Position numbers and translations under genes: made by a program. From positions 15,081,744-15,145,743 of the forward strand of contig CM040443.1 of the NCBI GenBank assembly GCA_022749755.1: a stretch of DNA of 64,000 bases, written 5' to 3'. The notes below the pieces were generated by a model. It was given only the letters and a program-made list of their open reading frames with translations, had not been told where the DNA came from and did no database searches. Origin of the DNA: Azadirachta indica. Lineage: Eukaryota; Streptophyta; Magnoliopsida; Sapindales; Meliaceae. Shown piece by piece: positions 36,621-49,620 of the stretch (within the stretch, counting starts at the first letter, position 1; each line of letters starts with the position of its first letter).

Positions 36621-39600
36621 AGGTTCGAAATTACGCATTCAATTAAATTTTAATTAATTTTTATTTTGTTTAATATAAGTTAACTACATTCCCTATAAGT
36701 TTATTTCTATCATCAAGTTCAAGTTCAAATTTAAGTTTTTTTACAGAATTGGAATTCATACATATTGCACAGATGCAAACGAGTTTAATTTAAAATGTTA
36801 TGGTACGAGTTTAATAATTTACAGCCATTCATGAAATATCATCTCGATTAAATAAGCTAAAAGTATTATATTTTTTCATTTGACATTATAAAAATAAAGT
36901 TTCAAAATTGTGTAATTTCAATAAAGAGAATAAAAGAACATGGTGTTAATATAAAAAATAATAGTAGTAGTGTTAAATGACATTGGAATTTGGAACATTA
37001 ATTGTTTTATTAGTTTATTTTTATGTTATTTATCAAATAATATTGCATGATTAGTTTGATTTTATTTAAAAATATTGTTTTAGTTTTCTAAAATAATAAT
37101 AATGGCGTTTTATTTAAGTTAATTAAATTTTATATTACTAAAATTAGTTGATATAATAATATAAAATCAGGAATTGAAATGGGAAGGGAAACTCATTTCC
37201 TATTAAGTGATTCTCTATCCCCACCTCACTATATTTATTGAGGAATTAATAGAGGTTAAAATAGAAAATGGTATAAAGAATGGAATATCTCTCAACTCTA
37301 CCAAACACCATTGTCACATTGTTAATGAAAAATAGATTATTACATATCATATTATGATGACACATCAAATAGTCATTGTATAAAATATAGAGATGAATTT
37401 ATTTATCTTAAAATATTCGTAGAGTGAAAATCTTTTACCTTAACCCTATTATCAGTTAACATTTGTTACTATAAGATAACATTTAATGACAAATACAATA
37501 ACACACACAAGCAAATGCCAGTATATGTTGTAACAAGCACTAAATTATTATTGTATAAATTAGCGGTAATAATAAATGTGACACATATGATAACATATTT
37601 TTGTCACAAAATACATTTAAAGTGAAGTAATAAATTTATAGGGACAAAATTTTTCTATCAAAATGCATCACTTTATTAGGTAGTTTTACAAATATTACAT
37701 TATGCTATTACGTAATACTATCTTATGTATGATTTTTTTTTTAAAGCAAGAAAATCCTTCATTTCATTCCAAATTGTATATTACATAAAAGTTACGAACC
37801 ATTTATATTTACACCCAACCTTTTTAAGGTATTATAGGCATCTATTATACTATAAAATTCAAATAAATCATAATATTTGTTGAGGAATATGGGAAAAAAA
37901 AACTTTAACACCTTTGCATTTAGTGTTTTTAAATAAAAATAAGTATTTTAATTTAGAGTTCTGTCGAAATTTCTCCCATTACAGCTTTTTCCCTTTACTC
38001 TCCATTATTTAGATGATCGTTTAGATCCATGCTGCAACATGTCTTTTATAATAAACTTGATTTGGTATAAAATCCTCCAAATCTGGAGCACCACCTCTTC
38101 AGATTTCTTTATATAAGGCTTTAATCATTCAGATTTATAAGAAAATAATAGCATAATAATAAAAATTAACAAAAAATAATAAAACTACCACAGATCTAGA
38201 TTTGAGTGGAGATAAATCATCATTATGTGGAGAAAAATTACCTTATGATTTAAATAAGTCATCATAGATTTTGGTCTAGTTCAAAATCATTAAAGAAAGG
38301 AAAACAAAAAATAAAAAAAAAATTGAAGAAATCTCATTCGAGAGGGAGTGGATCTTCTTCAGTGAAAAGCGAGGGTCTTTTGGGATTGGAGTTGAAAGAA
38401 ATCTAAAAGAGGAGAACGGAAGAGAAAAAGAGAGTTTTTAAGTTCAATTAGTAGAATGCACTTTTGTGAATGATTACTTAACATACTTGTTATATTATAA
38501 CTCAAGCTGTATCTTTATAAAATTTTATCACAAATCATATCATATTATAAGTAATATCTTTCACTAGCCATGTTGCTTCATATATCCTGTTCTCATATAT
38601 TTAATATTACTTATGCTATTGTTAAGTTTTATTTTGAAGGATTCTATAGCCATATATCCATTCTTGCTTTTGCATTTATACGGTTTTGAGTCGACGGATC
38701 TTGTCTCCGCTGATTGTTTCAATAGAATGGTTCTAGTGTCTTATTAAAAAATGCTCATTTAATGTTAAGAAAAGATTTGTCAACTATTTATTCTCTTATT
38801 TAGGAATTTCGTATTTCAATTTCATCTTTTTTTACCTTCATGATGTAATCAAAAAGTTATAGTATTGTCGAAAATTTATCGTTTAGTTATTCATCTCTTT
38901 CAACTTGTCCAATTTTAAGTTCTTAGCACTAAAAGTTTGAAGTTTTTTGAAACTATGATGGTGATTAACTATAAGCCAAATATAATAATTGAGAGTTGTA
39001 AACTTTTGCTAATCTTCTTCTTGTATGAAAACACCTTGACCATATATTTGTTGTAGTTATCTATAATGTGACTGTGCTTGACAACTTGTAAGAATAGTGA
39101 TTCCATTATTCCCCATATATCTCTTAGTTTGAAAACAATGATTGTTGGTTGCTGAAGTTAGTGGCATGTTTTGAGAGTAAGGATGACTTGATTACTAAAT
39201 AATGGCTATAAAATTTTTCTATCCATCTTCCTCATGGCATATCTCATATTGTTGTGAATTTGCTTTCTATTAGTTAATGTACATTAGGACAAAAGTTCAT
39301 TAAAAGCCAATTAGTAAGTCTTGTCAGTGGTATTGAAAATAACTTGGTATCTTGAATGACTTATATCATCAATATGACAATAAAATCGTACTGTTGGTTT
39401 TTTCGATTGAGTTGATTACAAACTAGATATAGTTTAATAATTTTATGTAAGATAACCTTCCAGATATTTACAGAGATATTTTGTATAACTTTTATAATTC
39501 TCAAGTCTTCTCATTGATGAATGTCAAATTTTTTTCAACCCAAGTTTGAAATTATATACATATTTATTAACATAAAATTAACCGCATATATAAAAGAAAG

Positions 39601-40860
39601 ATATATGAAAAATAAATAAATTATGGTACATTTTTTTAAATAAAAGAAAATAATTAAAGTTGTTTTCTAGTTTATAGTTGAGAGTACATTTTCCACTTTA
39701 TACATCTTTTTTAAAAAAATCCACTAAATAAGTATTGTTTCCTATCTTTAATAAACAAAAATAAATACTAGTAAAATACAATAGCGGCTGTACCTAACTC
39801 GTTGCACAATAGTTGCACCCAAGTGATTTTATGGCATAATAATATTTTAATCCTTAAATTTAATTAAATAATAAATTAAGATATTGTTGATACCGTAATT
39901 TACAACTTTAATATCTCACATTGAAATTTGAACTCTTTTCGCTTGTTAACCTAAAAGAGAAAATTTCTTTATTACTTCTTTTATAAAATCATGAATGAAT
40001 CTACATGAATAAGATGTGATATATATATTATCGGTTTTCTTGTCTTAAAAATACTGAATTGTGCTTTTTGTAAAGTTTTAGTACGTCTTGAACTAGGATT
40101 TTGGATTCAACTTGGTTTCCTATCTTCACCAAGATTCTAATAAACAACAGATTTATTATTGAACTTATGACAATGGTTGAATCCTCCCAACTAGACACGA
40201 TCTAATCGTATCCGGCTAAACTGAACAGACCCTTTATCTTGACTGAGCAGATAATTGGGTAATTTAATTTCTATTCCTTTTTAATTAATACTTTCAATTC
40301 GAAGTGGCAAATAACAGAGACTGCCTTAATAAAAGCTTCATAAGAAAAAATAACAAATTGATACAATATGTGAATTTATACAAATTTAGAATATATTCAT
40401 ATTTTAGAAATGAAATTCTAATGAAAGAGTATGTGAGTTAATAAAAAGCACAGATATTTAAAAAAATATTTAAAAATATTTGAAAGATTAAAATAAATTA
40501 ACAAAATATATAATAATAATTTTATAAAAAAATAAATTTAGAAATACTTTGATCATTTAATCAATTAAAAATTTAAAAATAAGAAAAGCCTAAAGCTTGG
40601 CACAATATAATACAATAAGAATCGAACGGGTTCATGATTTAGGTTGGGCCAATCACTTAAAAATTAGTCACAATACGAATAAGTTAGGAAGTGTATGTTT
40701 GGCACCTCTACGTATTAAGGACTAAATTGTTAAATTGTGAACACCATGTTCTAATTTGTTTGCCTCGAAAAACTTTAGAGGCAAAAATGTTATTACTATG
40801 CAACATTATTGGGATAAATATGAAAAAATTTTATCCCTTTAGATTTCAGTAGGGGTAAAA
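36621..40860. other. AT-rich intergenic region, no supported gene
   Basis: No gene was supported on either strand. Purine-rich sequence occurs at 38290-38440. A stretch at about 38650-39420 has slightly more balanced composition and fragmentary codon-like runs on the plus strand, such as 'LPHGISHIVVNLLSIS', 'KFIKSQLVSLVSGIENN'; these may be a very old pseudogene, but I do not recognise the family. It precedes the promoter of the TAF15b-like gene. Confidence 0.4.
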
Positions 40861-41065
40861 TAGTAAAAACAAAGTAAAAGGCCCACCTTGATGACATATT
40901 AAGAAGCCCGGCGCTTTAGGCTTGGGAACACTGACAATCTCAGAAATCCCTTTTCTCAAAAAGAAGAAGAAATCAGCAAATCAAACCAGAGACAGATACG
41001 GTGGGCAGTGGCGGCTATCTTTGCAGCCTGCATTCCCATCATCATCTCGTCTTCATCTTCTATCA
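40861..41065 (+). promoter_or_regulatory. TAF15b: Proximal promoter and 5' untranslated exon of the TAF15b-like gene
   Basis: Composition rises sharply from about 40870. An 'aaaggcccacc' site (40877) resembles the plant site II / GGCCCA element seen in promoters of housekeeping genes. A non-coding first exon probably ends at 41065, where 'tatca|gtaagaat' gives a good 5' splice site. The coding start follows in exon 2 at 41290. The transcription start and the first intron's 3' end (in the 41160-41280 region) cannot be fixed by eye. Confidence 0.5.
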
Positions 41066-41289
41066 GTAAGAATATAATTATTTGTTTATTTATTTATTTA
41101 TTTTTCTTCTAGGGCTTCAATAGTATTTCAATTTAAAATAATTAGTTTTTATAAATTCATTCGAGGAGGTTCCGATCTGTAATTTCAATACCTATGCTGC
41201 TTTAACGTATGTGTTTTCGTTATCCTTGGTTACGGATGTAAAGCGTGAAGCTAGGCTCCGTTGACGTTGACATCAATTGATGAGATTGG

Positions 41290-44200
41290 ATGAAGATGGA
41301 AAGTTATTCAGGGAAAGCAGCCTCTTCAAATGGGTCCGTCTATGTTTGTAATTTGCCTCATGGAACTGATGAGAATATGTTGGCTGAGTATTTTGGCACC
41401 ATTGGGTTGCTCAAGGTAGGAAATTTAGCAGGTATTCTTTGGATTTTTGCACTTGGTGGTTATTTTTAATCTTTTTGCTATAATTTGCCCTGTTTTTAGA
41501 TAAATTGGTAGTTTGAGGGTTCATATATATCTGCTGCATGCTTTTCAGAAGGACAAGCGAACTGCTAGACCAAAAATATGGTTGTACCGAGATAAAACGA
41601 CGAATGAGCCGAAGGGAGATGCAACTGTTACATATGAAGACCCACATGCTGCATTGGCTGCTGTTGAATGGTTCAACAACAAGGATTTTCATGGCAATTT
41701 AATTGGAGTTTTTATTGCCGAGTCTAAGGGCAAAGATGAGCAAGCCTTTAACTTGGGTGGAGATCCAAGTGTTGCTGGTGATTTCGGTGGATTGGAGGAA
41801 AATTCTAGGGATATTAATGGGGCTGCTGGACGAGGTAGAGGTCGGGGTGATGCTTCAGGAAAAACTTGGCAACAGGAGGGAGACTGGATATGTCCGAATA
41901 CAAGGTCTGTGATGTGATATCGGTGAGCAGCTCTTTCTTGATCTTTTTGTAGCCTTGTTTTTATTATTCAATTTATATTATGATTGTCTTGCAAATGGCT
42001 CCTTATTATCTGTTGTGCTAGCAGTTGTTCCAATGTAAATTTTGCATTTCGTGGTGTGTGCAATCGTTGTGGATCTGCTCGGCCTGCTGGTGCATCCGGA
42101 GGTGGTGCAAGAGCTGGTGGTCGTGGGAGAGGTCGTACTGGCAATGACTCGGGGGGCCACAGCCGACAACTTGGGGCTGCCACTGGACTCTTTGGTCCAA
42201 ATGATTGGCCTTGTCCCATGTAAGCCTTTTTGTGCGAAGTTGTATTTTCCTGATGTTATGCAGCACAATATGCTTTTTGACAATTTGCTGTTCTGTGTAG
42301 CATTTTATTTGCTAAGACATTTTCTGGGTTAGTTCTAGTGTATTCTCCATTCTATACTGTACTTAAAGTGATGAACTTTGGAATTTTTCTTACTTGTATC
42401 CTAATTTCAACCACCCTTTCTGGTGAACAGAGCAGCTTAATTGACTTGGCGAGTTTCAGCATAGGAGATGAATAACACCTTGTAGTTAGGCTATTGCAAG
42501 TCATTTTCAATAGGCATACATGTTGACTGGAAGAGGATGTTGAAAGGCTGTTTCATAATACTTGGTTTGACAAAATCTTATGGAGGTTTAGCCCTAGTAG
42601 TGCTCTCCTGATTTTTGCTCACTATATTGCTAATCAGTGCATAAATATTATACCTGGTTCACGCTCATTGTTGGTTTGTGTAGCATTTGTGAATCTACTG
42701 ACCTATGCATGAAAGGAAAAGATGACCTCAACACAGATTCGGTCTTTGGTGGCAGTTTATTTTGTATGATTAAAGGATACATTGCCATCCTTGTTAAACT
42801 ATTACTCACTGGCTTAGTATACTTCCAACACATGAGATGTAATTTGTGCACACACCTCTATGTCTTCCTGTTATATTGAGCACATCTATGTCTTCATGTT
42901 ACATTGATATTTGAAGATATGTGTATCATATTTTTGGGTCTAGTGCATTAAGCCAAAGTTTTCTGTCTTTCAGCAAGGTTTATGCAGTATTGGTGTTACT
43001 TTTGTCTTTCTGGTCCAAATAAGAGACAATGCTGTTATGATTACTGTATTATGTTTGCCTCTTGTCTTACAAACTGTAGAATATTTCTACCTTGTTAAAC
43101 AACAGCTTATAGCAGATGCTTCATTTATACTATTTATTTGATGTTTGATGAATTTATCCTATATATTTGATGTTTGATGAATTGAGTTTCCAGAAGTATT
43201 CTTGCCTGGACTATCCATTGTCTATGTTGCATCTTACTTGATTTCTTTTTTGCAGGTGTGGCAATATCAACTGGGCAAAGCGAACAAAGTGCAATATTTG
43301 CAACACCAATAAACCTGGTCACAATGAGGGTGGTGTGAGGTATTAAATAGTAATCAACTTTTTTTTTGTGTATTTTTAGTCATCATCCACATTACTTCCA
43401 ATCCTTTATCTGGAATTAATTCACTGTGACATATAATTTTTCAAGTAAGTGGTTTAAGATACTACATATAATTGAACTTTTTGTTTCTTATATTCTCATT
43501 TCTTTATATAAATATATTTACATGGTAATGAAAAGAAATTTTAGACTATTATCTATAGAAATTGTTTTACATATTATTACAAGTATGTGTAATTTTCCAT
43601 ACTTCTTGTATCTACTTTGGGATAAGAAAAGTTTGCTCCTTTTTTGAGGGAGAGGGTTTCTAGGAATTAGTAAATGGGAGCTGAAAGCTAGATATTATTG
43701 GTCATTTGAGCTTTGATTGTCATTGGAAGAAAACCTTGAGCCTTGTCCCCAGCATGTGTTTGATCGTTTGTCTTTATTGTCTGTTACAATGTTCTTTCTT
43801 TCTCTAATGGGGAGATACTTCACCTTGCACTTTTCCCCCAATATCGTAACTAAGTATATTCTAGAGACTTAAAAGTATAGACTCAAGAATGGATTAGTTA
43901 GCTGTCTTGGGATGTACCTTTGGCAATGGACGCAAAATCTTTTTGAATAAAGTTCAATTTCGTCTCCTTTTATTAAGAGAAAATGGAAAACATGATAAAG
44001 CTGATACTTTAACACATTTGTTCTCTTATTAGCCTCTATTTGTTTAATAATTCTTAATTTGTTGTTCATGGTCGCTATATGGTGTAAAAGATCATCCTAT
44101 GTGTAGTTATGGTGATTTCGTCTCCATTCCCTCTCTTCCACAGCCCATATGTGGCTGCTTCAAGTGATATTTTGAGAAAAAAATAAAGGGACCAAATAGT

Positions 44201-47200
44201 GTTCCTAGTTTCTTTTTCTATTTTCTCTTTTATTTTCAAATGCAATTCATGCTGTAATGTGGAGATGACACAATTAAATTTGTAATTTTACTGATCTATA
44301 TTTTTTTCTCAGTGCATGTGTGTTTATGTTTTTCATTTGAATTAATTTGATTGTATCTTCAGAAGAAGAGTGATGTATTTATTAATATATCCTTTTTCCC
44401 TATTATACTTTAGATGTTGAGTATCTTTTATAAACTTTTCACATTATATAGCTATAATATTGCTAAAAATATATTTATATCCATTGCTGAACAGAGGAGG
44501 ACGTGGTGGTGGTTACAAGGAACTTGATGAGGAAGAACTAGAGGAAACCAAGCGTCGCCGGCGTGAGGCTGAAGAAGTAATAGTTACTTGAACTAGAATT
44601 TTACAAGTTTCATAACGTATTCTGGATTAAATATTTATGATGTAATGCAGGATGATGGTGAGTTGTATGATGAGTTTGGCAATTTAAAGAAAAAGTTTCG
44701 TGCTAAAATGCAACAAGCTGAAGCTGGACGAGGACCTCCAGGTGCTGGACGTGCAGGGTGGGAGGTTGAGGATCTAGGTATTGTGAATGTTACTTTAGTA
44801 AATCGTTCTATGATATATATGTATTTTCAGTTTTAATTATTGGCAAGCATCACCTAAAGTTCTGCGATCTGGAATTATGTGATTTGATTAGGGGTTTGTC
44901 TTTTCGAAGCATTACTTTTAGCACATATCTTATGTTTGATACAGCGGCCTAGACCATTTAGTTTGAGAACCAGAAATAAATTGTTTTTGGCTCTTCTAGT
45001 TGGGGGAAAAGTTGCTTGTCTGCACTGTCGCAACAGTTAGTGCCTGACAAAGCGCTGTAATAGTAATTTATGTTGCTACAAGCAACCTTCTATGGTTTGA
45101 GTCTATTACCCAATACTCACTTTTCCAAAAATACTATGTTACACCCATCTGTTATTTAACTTAATGTTGAAATTGTTTTTTTGAGGGTAAGATTGTAAGA
45201 TCATATTTTAACATAATAAAAGAGAAAATTAGAAAAGAAGATACTGATGCATGGGTAATATTATATTTATTTTTTTTAAATTAAGAAGTTAATAATGTGT
45301 TTCCCCTCTCTCTTCCCTTTGTCCACAATCTTTTCTTTCTTTATAGTCAAACAATATTTTTCTCTCTCCCTTTACCTTTTTTCTTCTTTGTCTTCACTTT
45401 CTACATAACAAAACAAATTACCCCAAAATTCAATCTTTAAATGTGGCAAACATAATCACTCAGAAAAAAAATGAAAGAGGAAAATGAAATAGAAAATTGT
45501 AGTCGCCTCTCTAGTTGTTTTTGCATAGTTGAAATGAAATCCAATGGTAGTGCTTAGTTTTTGGGGGCTTTGATTGGTAATTGTGGTTGAATGATGGCAA
45601 TGGGAGGCAAAATGGTAACAAGTACGGTGGTTGGCTGTTTTTTAACATTTTTTTTAATTTTATTTTTTTAATGGGTGGAGGAAAGTGTTTATCTTTACCA
45701 TTATGTTTCACAGAAGTTGTGTATGGTTGTAGTGTTTATGGCTTAGTTGTTGCGTGTGGTAGAGATGGTGTTGATTGATAAATTAAAATACATGAAATAC
45801 AAATGGAATGATAAAGAAACAGAAAAAAGGCAAGTGATCAGTTTTTTTTTGGTGAGGTGAAATCTTATGCTTCATAGTGAGATTATTTGTGTATTAATGC
45901 ATTTGCTGTTTTAGGAAAGAGAAGAAATAATTTGGAGCTTATCTTGTCGGTTTAGGAGAGAAGAAGAAAGAAATAATTTATGGCAGATTTTAGAAAAAGG
46001 TTTTCTAGCTATCAACCTTTTTTGTGTGTGAAGGCATTTTTTTTCCCTTTTCCTAAAGTGTGAAAGTGTGGGAGATCAAGATTAATTTGGAGTTGGTATG
46101 GAAAGAAGATAAATTGCTGGGTTGTTAAAAATAATGTGGCTTGAAGTTACGTACAATTTCATTTGATTTTAGATTAGATAATTCTCTAATCTTTTTCAGC
46201 CATTCCAGCTGTTTTCGGTAAAGCAAAGAGGGAAGAAGAAAAATAAAATGAAATGGCAGAAGAAGATACTGTACCCACTGTTATTTATGATTTTAACTAG
46301 GCAAATACACAAAATGTCCCTAAAAAGTGAATTCAGACAGTAATAGACACAGGTAAAATCATAGTTTTTATTATCTAGAAAAATGGGCTAATTGCTGTTT
46401 GGAAGCCACTTGTTTCGTTAGCCTGTCATCTAGGAGTAATTTAGTAAAATCGGGCAAAAAGTTAATTTTAACGTTAAGTAATAGATGAGCGTAATGTGCC
46501 ATTTTTGAAAAAGTAGGGGGTATTAGGTAATTGGGTCAAACCATAGGGGTCTAGGGCATTTCCCTGTAGTTATACTAAAGCTCATTTGTATAGGAGTTTG
46601 GTTTTCTGTGTGCAATCCTATTATGAGGTTTCTGTCATCAAACTCCACCAAACAAGTTCATAAAAAATATGGGTGAATTAGTCTTATAGAGTGAAGTTGG
46701 ATGTTTGATGTTATTGGCAACTAGCAATTCAGAAGTTGAAATATGTCAAGTTTAGAAGAGTTGATCCCTATGTCTAGTTACGATTTTGAAGGAATTCAAG
46801 AATAAGTGATTCATTTTTGCAGTATACTATAGTGCTGCAATGTGAATTTATTTTTATTCATTTTGAAGAAGGGAGGTGGAGTCAACAACTCTTCAGTTCA
46901 ACATAGAGATATTTGATTCCTATTGTGTCCCTGACATAGTAGAGCCACAAGAATAGCCTTGGTCTGTACCCACTTTGGCTGTTCCACTGTTCCCTTGAAG
47001 GATTTTTCTGTCCCTAGTTGTGGCACACCTTATAAGAGTCTACAATAATGTAATTAGTACCCTGGTAAGATCTTAAGCATTTGTTGTAGCCTATGTCATT
47101 GTTCATGCGGTCCATTATAACAAATTATATTTGTTAAGGTGCCAGGCTAAGGTAGAATGGTGCTTAGCTGTGTCATCCTCTGTAATTTGAACCATAATTT

Positions 47201-49620
47201 GAAAACTTGTCCTCTTTTGAAGCTAACTGGTCTTTTTAATAACAAAGACATCATTTTGACTAGAGAATAGGCATTCTCTATCAACAATTTTAGTGGGTAT
47301 GTATTGAGTATTAGTCTTAGTCTACAGAATGTAGTAATTCTAAGGGTGTGTGTGGTTGGGAGCAATGGTGGGGCAAAAAATGGAATTCTCATTTCTTTTA
47401 GGATTCTTTTTAATAGTTAAACAAATGACAAATGAATGATAATTTCTTTCTATTCCCTCAAATGGGGAAATCATGATTCCTCTATTGATAGTCAGTAATC
47501 ATGATTTCACCCCTCTAAAATGTTTGGACTTACAATTATACGCCTTCTATATATTATTTTCTTTGTTCATTTTCACTTGGGAATTCTTGTTACCTTAAAT
47601 GGAAAAATCATGATCCTTCTCTTGACGGTGAGGAATCATGATTTGACCTCTCTAAATGTTTCCACTTCCAATTATACCCCTTCTTTGTATTCTTCATTTA
47701 TTTTCACTTAAGAATTCTCATTGTTTTATTATTTATCCAACCAAACAAAGAAATCTTGAATCCTCAATGGCTTAAGGGTTCTTTTGTTTAGTTAGACAAA
47801 TTATGAGTGATGGGGAAATCATGATTCCTCTCAAGAGAGTGAGGGATCATGATTCCACGCCTCCAAATGTTTGGACTTTTTACCCCTTCATTATATTAGT
47901 TTCTTCATTTATTTCCACTTAAGAATCCTCATTCTTTCATCTTTTGTCCAATCAAACAAAGGAATACTTACGTTTGAGGATTCTTTTGTTTGATTGGACA
48001 AATGATGAGGGATTTCTCGAGAGAGTGAGGAATCATTTTTCCACCTTTCCATATGTTCAGAGTTCCAATTATACCCCCTGATGTTATTTTCTTCATTTAT
48101 TTCAACTTAGAAATTCTCATTCTTTCCTCATATATCCAATCAAACAAAGGAATCCTCAATGGAATAAATATTCCTTTGTTTGGTTGGACAAATGATGAGG
48201 AATCCTTATTCTCTTAAATGGGAAAATCATGGTTCCTCTCTTGAGAGTGAGAAAACATGATTTGACCCCTCTAAATGTTTGGACTTACAATTATACCTCT
48301 TCTTTACAGCATTTTCTGCATTCCACTGAGTACCCATTCTTTCATCATTTGTTCTAGCAAAGGAATGAGGATCATTTTCATTCTCCCATCCGTTCTTCCA
48401 AGCCAAACACATCCTCAAATCTTTGACCTGCCGGAGTATCATTGGTGAATGTTCTTAAATCCTTATTGTTAAGGAAGGATTCAAATCTTTATTTGTATTT
48501 TTGCTATCTAAGAATTTAAAGTTGGTTTTAGTAAGATTTGAGTTTGATTTTGAAAGATCTCTTGAATTCTCTGAATGCTCTTCTTCTAATTCTGGTCACT
48601 TTATCGTTTTCATCTTTTCTTTGTTTCTTATTCTTTATTTTCTAGGCAGTTTCCTAAGAAAGAGCTGGGCCGTTTTCAAATCTCAACAAAGTCCATCAAG
48701 CTATGGCTTGAACATGCATATCCAAATATTGTTTGGGTGACTTCACCCTACTATGGCAACCTGATTCTAAATATTGGGTGACTGTTTCTTTTTCCACCTT
48801 AATGACCATTAAATCCGGTAGCCACCGGTTGACTGCTAAAATCCCATTCCTGGTTACTGTCAAAGAGAAACCTGGCAATCCACCTTCCTTTATGTAATAT
48901 TATTAAGCAATTGTCTGAATTGACTCTCTCAAGCCAAACATTTAATAAATGATTTTGAATCATTTTCAACATTCTAATTATGAAATTCTGCTTTATATTT
49001 CTGTTATTTCTGTTTCCTAATTCATGACCATCGCGAAACAAATTTAGCTAACAGACCAAACTGTCCTGTGTCACCGACCCCAAGACCATAGGTAATTCCT
49101 ATCTTTAAACTAATAGCTGTTATGTTGGTGAAATGAGAACTGATGAGTGTTGCTGCAATAGAGCGAACATGGAGACTGTAAATTGCAATAATTGCTAAAA
49201 ATAGAGTTTGATAGGTACAGTTGAGAAGCCCTTTGTTATTATTGGCTAAAATTTTGCTTGCATATGATTTTTGTTGAAGAGGAACTCACAAGGAATTCTA
49301 TCAGCATCCTAAATGGCCATCATTTTGTTCTTTTTTTTAATTGAATTGGCACCTAAAGTCATTTGCTTCATTAACAGAAAAATTATGATGCAGGTGTGAT
49401 TGATAGAGATGGGAGAGAGAGAAGCAGAGACAGAGGAAGGGACCGCGATGACCGGGAAAGCAACAGGCACAGGGACCGCGATGATCGGGAAAGGCGCCGA
49501 AGTCGAAGCAGAGATCGGGACTGGGGAAAAGACAGAGACCGGGACTACGGTCATGAACGAAATAGAGAATATTGGAGAGATAGGGACCGTGATAGGGACA
49601 GAATCAGATATCGCCACTGA
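41290..49620 (+). CDS. TAF15b: TAF15b-like TFIID subunit / RNA-binding protein (RRM + two RanBP2 zinc fingers)
   Basis: Coding exons: 41290-41415, 41549-41904, 42025-42219, 43256-43339, 44495-44576, 44651-44777, 49394-49620. All junctions are GT-AG and preserve the frame, giving 1,197 nt and 398 residues. An RRM spans residues ~16-99 (RNP2 VYVCNLP, RNP1 KGDATVTY at 64-71). RanBP2-type zinc finger 1 is at ~152-178 (DWICPN..., then GVCNRCG, split by an intron) and finger 2 at ~220-248 (DWPCPMCGNINWAKR, then CNICN). An RG-rich linker follows finger 1, an acidic KELDEEELEETKRRR block is near 260-280, and the tail is RD/RS-rich. This is the full architecture of plant TAF15b, a FET-family nuclear protein linked to TFIID and RNA processing; the Arabidopsis protein is about the same length. 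Start: the first in-frame ATG after the TGA at 41281 is used; a second ATG lies two codons on (41296). No stop or frameshift: the one gene here that looks functional. Confidence 0.93.
44778..49393 (+). other. 4.6-kb last intron of the TAF15b-like gene
   Basis: Bounded by 'ctag|gtattg' and 'gatgcag|gtgtg'. It is over four times longer than the gene's other introns (about 0.07-1.2 kb). It holds pyrimidine-rich sequence at 45290-45400, a possible degenerate TIR element at about 46296-46566 ('ggcaaatacacaaaatgtcc' against 'taggggtctagggcatttcc'), and the repeat-filled element at 47342-48416. No coding exon was seen inside. Confidence 0.8.
47342..48416. mobile_element. MITE-derived tandem array in TAF15b intron
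   Basis: The core 'gaaatcatgattcctctc' or a variant recurs near 47466, 47602, 47814, about 48004 and 48221, each time with 'tgtttggacttacaattatacc' downstream. The copies are separated by inverted words: 'cctttgtttggttggacaaatgatgagg' against 'tcatttgtccaaccaaacaaaggaat'. The whole block is bounded by 'agggtgtgtgtggttgggag' and, inverted, 'aggatgtgtttggcttggaa'. This looks like four or five copies of a ~200-bp MITE joined head to tail inside a larger TIR element. The family is unclear; the terminal words resemble hAT or Harbinger MITEs. Confidence 0.6.

Noticed and set aside
40670..40720. 'tttggcacctctac' as the right end of another hAT
   Set aside because: It resembles the hAT terminal word, but no matching left end or 8-bp duplication was found.
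41968..42332. Several overlapping open frames on both strands in TAF15b exon 4
   Set aside because: All overlap the exon that encodes the Gly-rich linker and the zinc-finger halves; only the spliced plus-strand frame fits the family.
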